Positions 61,487 through 64,000 of a DNA stretch of 64,000 bases are shown piece after piece. Each line of letters opens with the position of its first letter. The first letter of the stretch is position 1. Source of the stretch: Morganella psychrotolerans (GTDB lineage Bacteria > Pseudomonadota > Gammaproteobacteria > Enterobacterales > Enterobacteriaceae); contig NZ_LZEX01000002.1 of assembly GCF_001676055.1 (NCBI RefSeq), forward strand, positions 120,441 through 184,440. Reading direction: 5' to 3'. The notes below the pieces were generated by a model that saw only the letters and a program-made list of their open reading frames with translations, searched no databases and had not been told where the DNA came from. The position numbers were made by a program, and so were the translations under genes.

Positions 61487-62797
61487 TTACCGTTCCCAAT
61501 AGGACTCTTCCAGGCTGTCTTCCCGTTCCGGTAATCCCTTAGTCAGGCGCGGTGAATGCTGAATAAGTACCTGATAACTGACGCGGTTAGCATACCGGCA
61601 TACCTGAGCTAAAGAAGAATATGTCAGATAGCGGCGCTGATGTTTAGCCGAATTAGGTATATTCATCCGATGATAGCTATTTGCAGTAATATCATGAAGT
61701 AATGCAGATAATGCACCATCTCCGGCACCGTTAGTATTCATTATTTTTTCCGGCCCGCCCATATAAGGTTCAATATGGGAATAAACCCGTGATGGTTCTG
61801 TGCAATCTTTTTTACGCATTGCACGGCTGAATTCATAGCGGTTAAATTCAGCCAGTCCACCCGGTAATAACGGATGGGTTGTTTCGCGTTTAAATTCATC
61901 CTCAGAATATCCGGCCATATATAAACCCGCCGGTCCTGCGGTACAGAGCACCAAATCGACCCAGTCGAGTGCTTTGTCTGACGCCAGAAGAGGATCAGAA
62001 ATCCCGGTCAGCGCCAGCGCTTCTTCCTCATTCATCGCCAGCACAGAAACATTCTCTGCGAGGAAATCACGCCACCACTGCGGATCTTCAGCAATCACAT
62101 GTTTTGTACCCAGCGTCAAAACGACCGGGACATCATGTTTTTTTGCATATTCGATGGCTTTCATGGTGGCTTCCGGCATCGGCTCACCCGGCTTACAACG
62201 AACCAGGTACGCAGTCAGTACCAGAGCTGATGCATCAGCAATAATATCTTCAGGAATATTTTCCGGACGCAATTGATTCATCAACCCGGGACTAATAGCA
62301 AATGTCCGTTCACCATTTTCACTAATCAGGGTAAAGCAGCGCCCGATAGGACCATCAACGCCCTGCAAATAATTAAGATCCATCCGGCTGGATGTATTAC
62401 ATAAGTAATAATACGCATAACTACCAATCCGGATATTACTGCACATCGTGCCCAGCAATACAGAGCGGTCATCCGCTAAAACAGAGTAATTATGTAATGT
62501 GTTGCCGATAGTTCCACCCGCAAATTCGTGGGTAATCAGTGACTTTTCAATCAATTCCCGATAAAGCGCTTCTGCCGTATCATCTTCAATCACCAGAGAA
62601 TGCCCGCGGCTCAGTTGATAACGACGGATAAAATCATCATCCACATTCGCTTCGATATCCACGAGAGTCTGATCAATGCCCACAACATAAGCGCGGGTAT
62701 TTTCATCATCCATCATCATTTGGATAGGCTGCAACAGCGGATCACGCAGACTGACAGGAAAATAGTGTTTAGATTTACGTCTACCGGGGAATTTCAT
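61487..62797 (-). CDS. gsk: Inosine-guanosine kinase
   Basis: The 436-aa PfkB-family kinase phosphorylates inosine and guanosine in purine salvage. It aligns with E. coli Gsk throughout: MKFPGRRKSKHYFPVSLRDP, YVVGIDQTLVDIEANVDDDF, FAGGTIGNTLHNYSVLADDR and the anion hole and catalytic base in IMNTNGAGDGALSALLHDI. Start and end (REDSLEESYWER) match E. coli. In E. coli gsk is also close to ybaL and ushA, so this part of the window keeps the ancestral neighbourhood around later insertions. Confidence 0.96.
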   Translation of the reverse strand: MKFPGRRKSKHYFPVSLRDPLLQPIQMMMDDENTRAYVVGIDQTLVDIEANVDDDFIRRYQLSRGHSLVIEDDTAEALYRELIEKSLITHEFAGGTIGNTLHNYSVLADDRSVLLGTMCSNIRIGSYAYYYLCNTSSRMDLNYLQGVDGPIGRCFTLISENGERTFAISPGLMNQLRPENIPEDIIADASALVLTAYLVRCKPGEPMPEATMKAIEYAKKHDVPVVLTLGTKHVIAEDPQWWRDFLAENVSVLAMNEEEALALTGISDPLLASDKALDWVDLVLCTAGPAGLYMAGYSEDEFKRETTHPLLPGGLAEFNRYEFSRAMRKKDCTEPSRVYSHIEPYMGGPEKIMNTNGAGDGALSALLHDITANSYHRMNIPNSAKHQRRYLTYSSLAQVCRYANRVSYQVLIQHSPRLTKGLPEREDSLEESYWER

Positions 62798-62892
62798 AGT
62801 GATTTAATGGCGCCAGAAAAAGATAGCGCATTTTATCATAAGCTGACAGGAATGTGAGCGGGCTGACACATGAATGCCCGCTCAACCCAAAA

Positions 62893-63892
62893 TTACGCTG
62901 GTTTTTTCCGGTTAACGAACATATTCCATGAAAAAACGGTCAGAACAGAGAGAATAAAACCTAAAAATGCAGAAGCCAGGATATACATTTTAACTCCCGG
63001 TCCGTCTTTTACGGCCGGCAGAGCGGGGGCTTCCTTCACGGAAAACGGCATAATATCCAGCGTGAGGGGATCCACATTGTTAATCACCTGCAATACATAC
63101 TCTTTATCCTGAAGCCTTGCATTAACCTTAGATAGATCCATATTTTTCAATGCATTTTTCATCTCAGCAATAGCAGGACGCCCTAATGCACTGTAGGCTG
63201 CGACCGGATCAGACGCGGTACTCTGCGGCGCAACCGCCGGACTGTTTCCGGCTATTTTTTCAGCCATACTAAGATATGCAAGTGTCTGATCCCGCTCATG
63301 TTCAACCTGTACAAGTGCAACATTGTATTCAATTTGTCCCTTATTCAGTGCCGCATCCAGATTTTCCTGTAACTGAGTTTGCTGCACTGTACGGCTATAG
63401 TCGCGGGTATAATCCAGATAGTCTGACAACAGACGCTGTGCTGTTTGCGGATCATCCGCCGTAAAAGAGACGTTGGCTGTTGCCGGCATCAGTAAATCGG
63501 CCTCTTTTCCCTGAAAAGCGAATGCGCCGGATGGTGTCAGATTACCCGCTGACCGCAAAAAATTCTGCTGAATATCCGGTGACTGCCAAACGGTTCTGAG
63601 TACATTAAATGCAGCGGGCAAATCCGATACGGCAGGCACATTCAGTGCATCCATTTGCAGGCGCAGCTTATTTAGCAATGGCATATCGCGGACATTAACT
63701 GCGGCAATTTCAGCCGTACTTGTCCATTTCTGCGGCAGCAATTTTGACAGACCAAACCCGGCAACCGTAAACAACAGTGTCACTATAATAAGGGGTTTGA
63801 GGGCCAATGATGCAAAAAACCACGCTAAGAGGTTAGTTCATTGTTTATATTGAGATTGTTAGGTACTGCGTTTCCCTCAGTGTCAGGATAGT
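62893..63892 (-). pseudogene. Wzz/FepE-type O-antigen chain-length regulator, 5' end disrupted
   Basis: The intact frame (to a TTG at 63807) gives 304 aa with two membrane helices (LIIVTLLFTVAGFGLSKLLP and MYILASAFLGFILSVLTVFS) around a coiled, periplasmic region, and the motif LPQKWTSTAEI after the first helix, as in Wzz polysaccharide co-polymerases. The cytosolic N-terminus is missing. It can be read upstream as LNLLAWFFASLALKPL preceded, after a one-base shift near 63834, by GNAVPNNLNINNE. That frame runs back to an apparent insertion sequence at about 63893. The gene is therefore probably inactivated by the insertion, with the shift either real or a base-call error. Confidence 0.7.
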
Positions 63893-64000
63893 TGTCACCC
63901 CCTCTGAAAAATAAACCTGAGGGCGCGGAGTGACACATGAAACGTATTTCACCTGAACGAAAAGCCGCCATACTGGCTAAATTATTACCGCCGTACAACA
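63893..64000 (+). mobile_element. 5' end of an insertion sequence with partial transposase gene
   Basis: From TGTCACCCCC at 63893 a new segment begins that cuts the wzz-like gene. At 63937 an ATG preceded by CGGAG starts MKRISPERKAAILAKLLPPY, which looks like the N-terminus of a transposase OrfA with a helix-turn-helix (IS3-like group; family uncertain). The frame is open to the window end, so only 21 codons are visible. The terminal inverted repeat cannot be confirmed because the other end is outside. Confidence 0.5.

Overview
The window looks like a chromosomal segment of an enterobacterium of the family Morganellaceae, most probably Morganella morganii or a close relative. The host genes have moderate GC and encode proteins close to E. 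coli FolD, YbcJ, CysS, PpiB, LpxH, PurE/PurK, YbbP/YbbA/TesA/YbbO/YbbN/QmcA/YbbJ, CueR/CopA, YbaK, UshA, YbaL and Gsk, in blocks that keep much of the E. coli gene neighbourhood. Insect-toxin-type (TccC), two-partner secretion and RTX lipase genes fit Morganella/Proteus/Photorhabdus relatives. The species call is inference.

Region 1 (about 1-13.8 kb) is an accessory island at the 3' end of a tRNA-Arg(UCU) gene. A near-perfect copy of the tRNA 3' end (att) lies at 698-719 and at 13716-13738. Inside is a ~13 kb P4-like integrative element: P4-type integrase (12340-13551), an unrecognised AT-rich cargo gene (11128-12132), AlpA regulator, BRO-N protein, an Icd/Ash-like region with a nested antisense ribbon-helix-helix gene, a translationally coupled string of very small genes, a Zn-Toprim-helicase (P4 alpha-like) protein, an iteron array next to it that looks like the replication origin, a ProQ/FinO-family RNA chaperone gene, two more ribbon-helix-helix genes, a 10-bp-phased repeat array and a small SSB-like protein. 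No capsid or packaging genes are visible. Outside the left att lies a second, truncated integrase, so the tRNA has been used more than once.

Region 2 (13.9-30.5 kb) is core: one-carbon metabolism (folD), RNA binding (ybcJ), cytochromes b561/b562, cysS, ppiB-lpxH, purEK, an MFS transporter, a GFA-family protein, the ybbA-ybbP ABC system divergent from tesA-ybbO-ybbN, qmcA-ybbJ, then a RelBE toxin-antitoxin pair.

Region 3 (30.5-44.9 kb) mixes a secreted C69 dipeptidase, an unknown 213-aa protein and a TpsA/TpsB exoprotein system with core copper homeostasis (cueR/copA), a TraB/GumN protein and ybaK. Region 4 (44.9-64 kb) holds a TccC/RHS-type toxin with its own C-terminal cargo, ushA, ybaL, an orphan type VI amidase/immunity pair (tae4/tai4), an IS605-type transposon (tnpA and tnpB), a four-gene operon of unknown product (ketoacyl synthase III, SDR/epimerase, metallo-beta-lactamase-fold hydrolase, F390-synthetase-like ligase), an RTX lipase, gsk, and a wzz-like gene cut by an insertion sequence at the window edge.

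ERIC-type imperfect palindromes are scattered between genes. Five genes (ppiB, lpxH, tpsA, tae4, wzz) carry apparent single-base indels, two of them in poly-T runs. LpxH is normally essential in related bacteria, so base-level sequence error should be considered before these are called pseudogenes.
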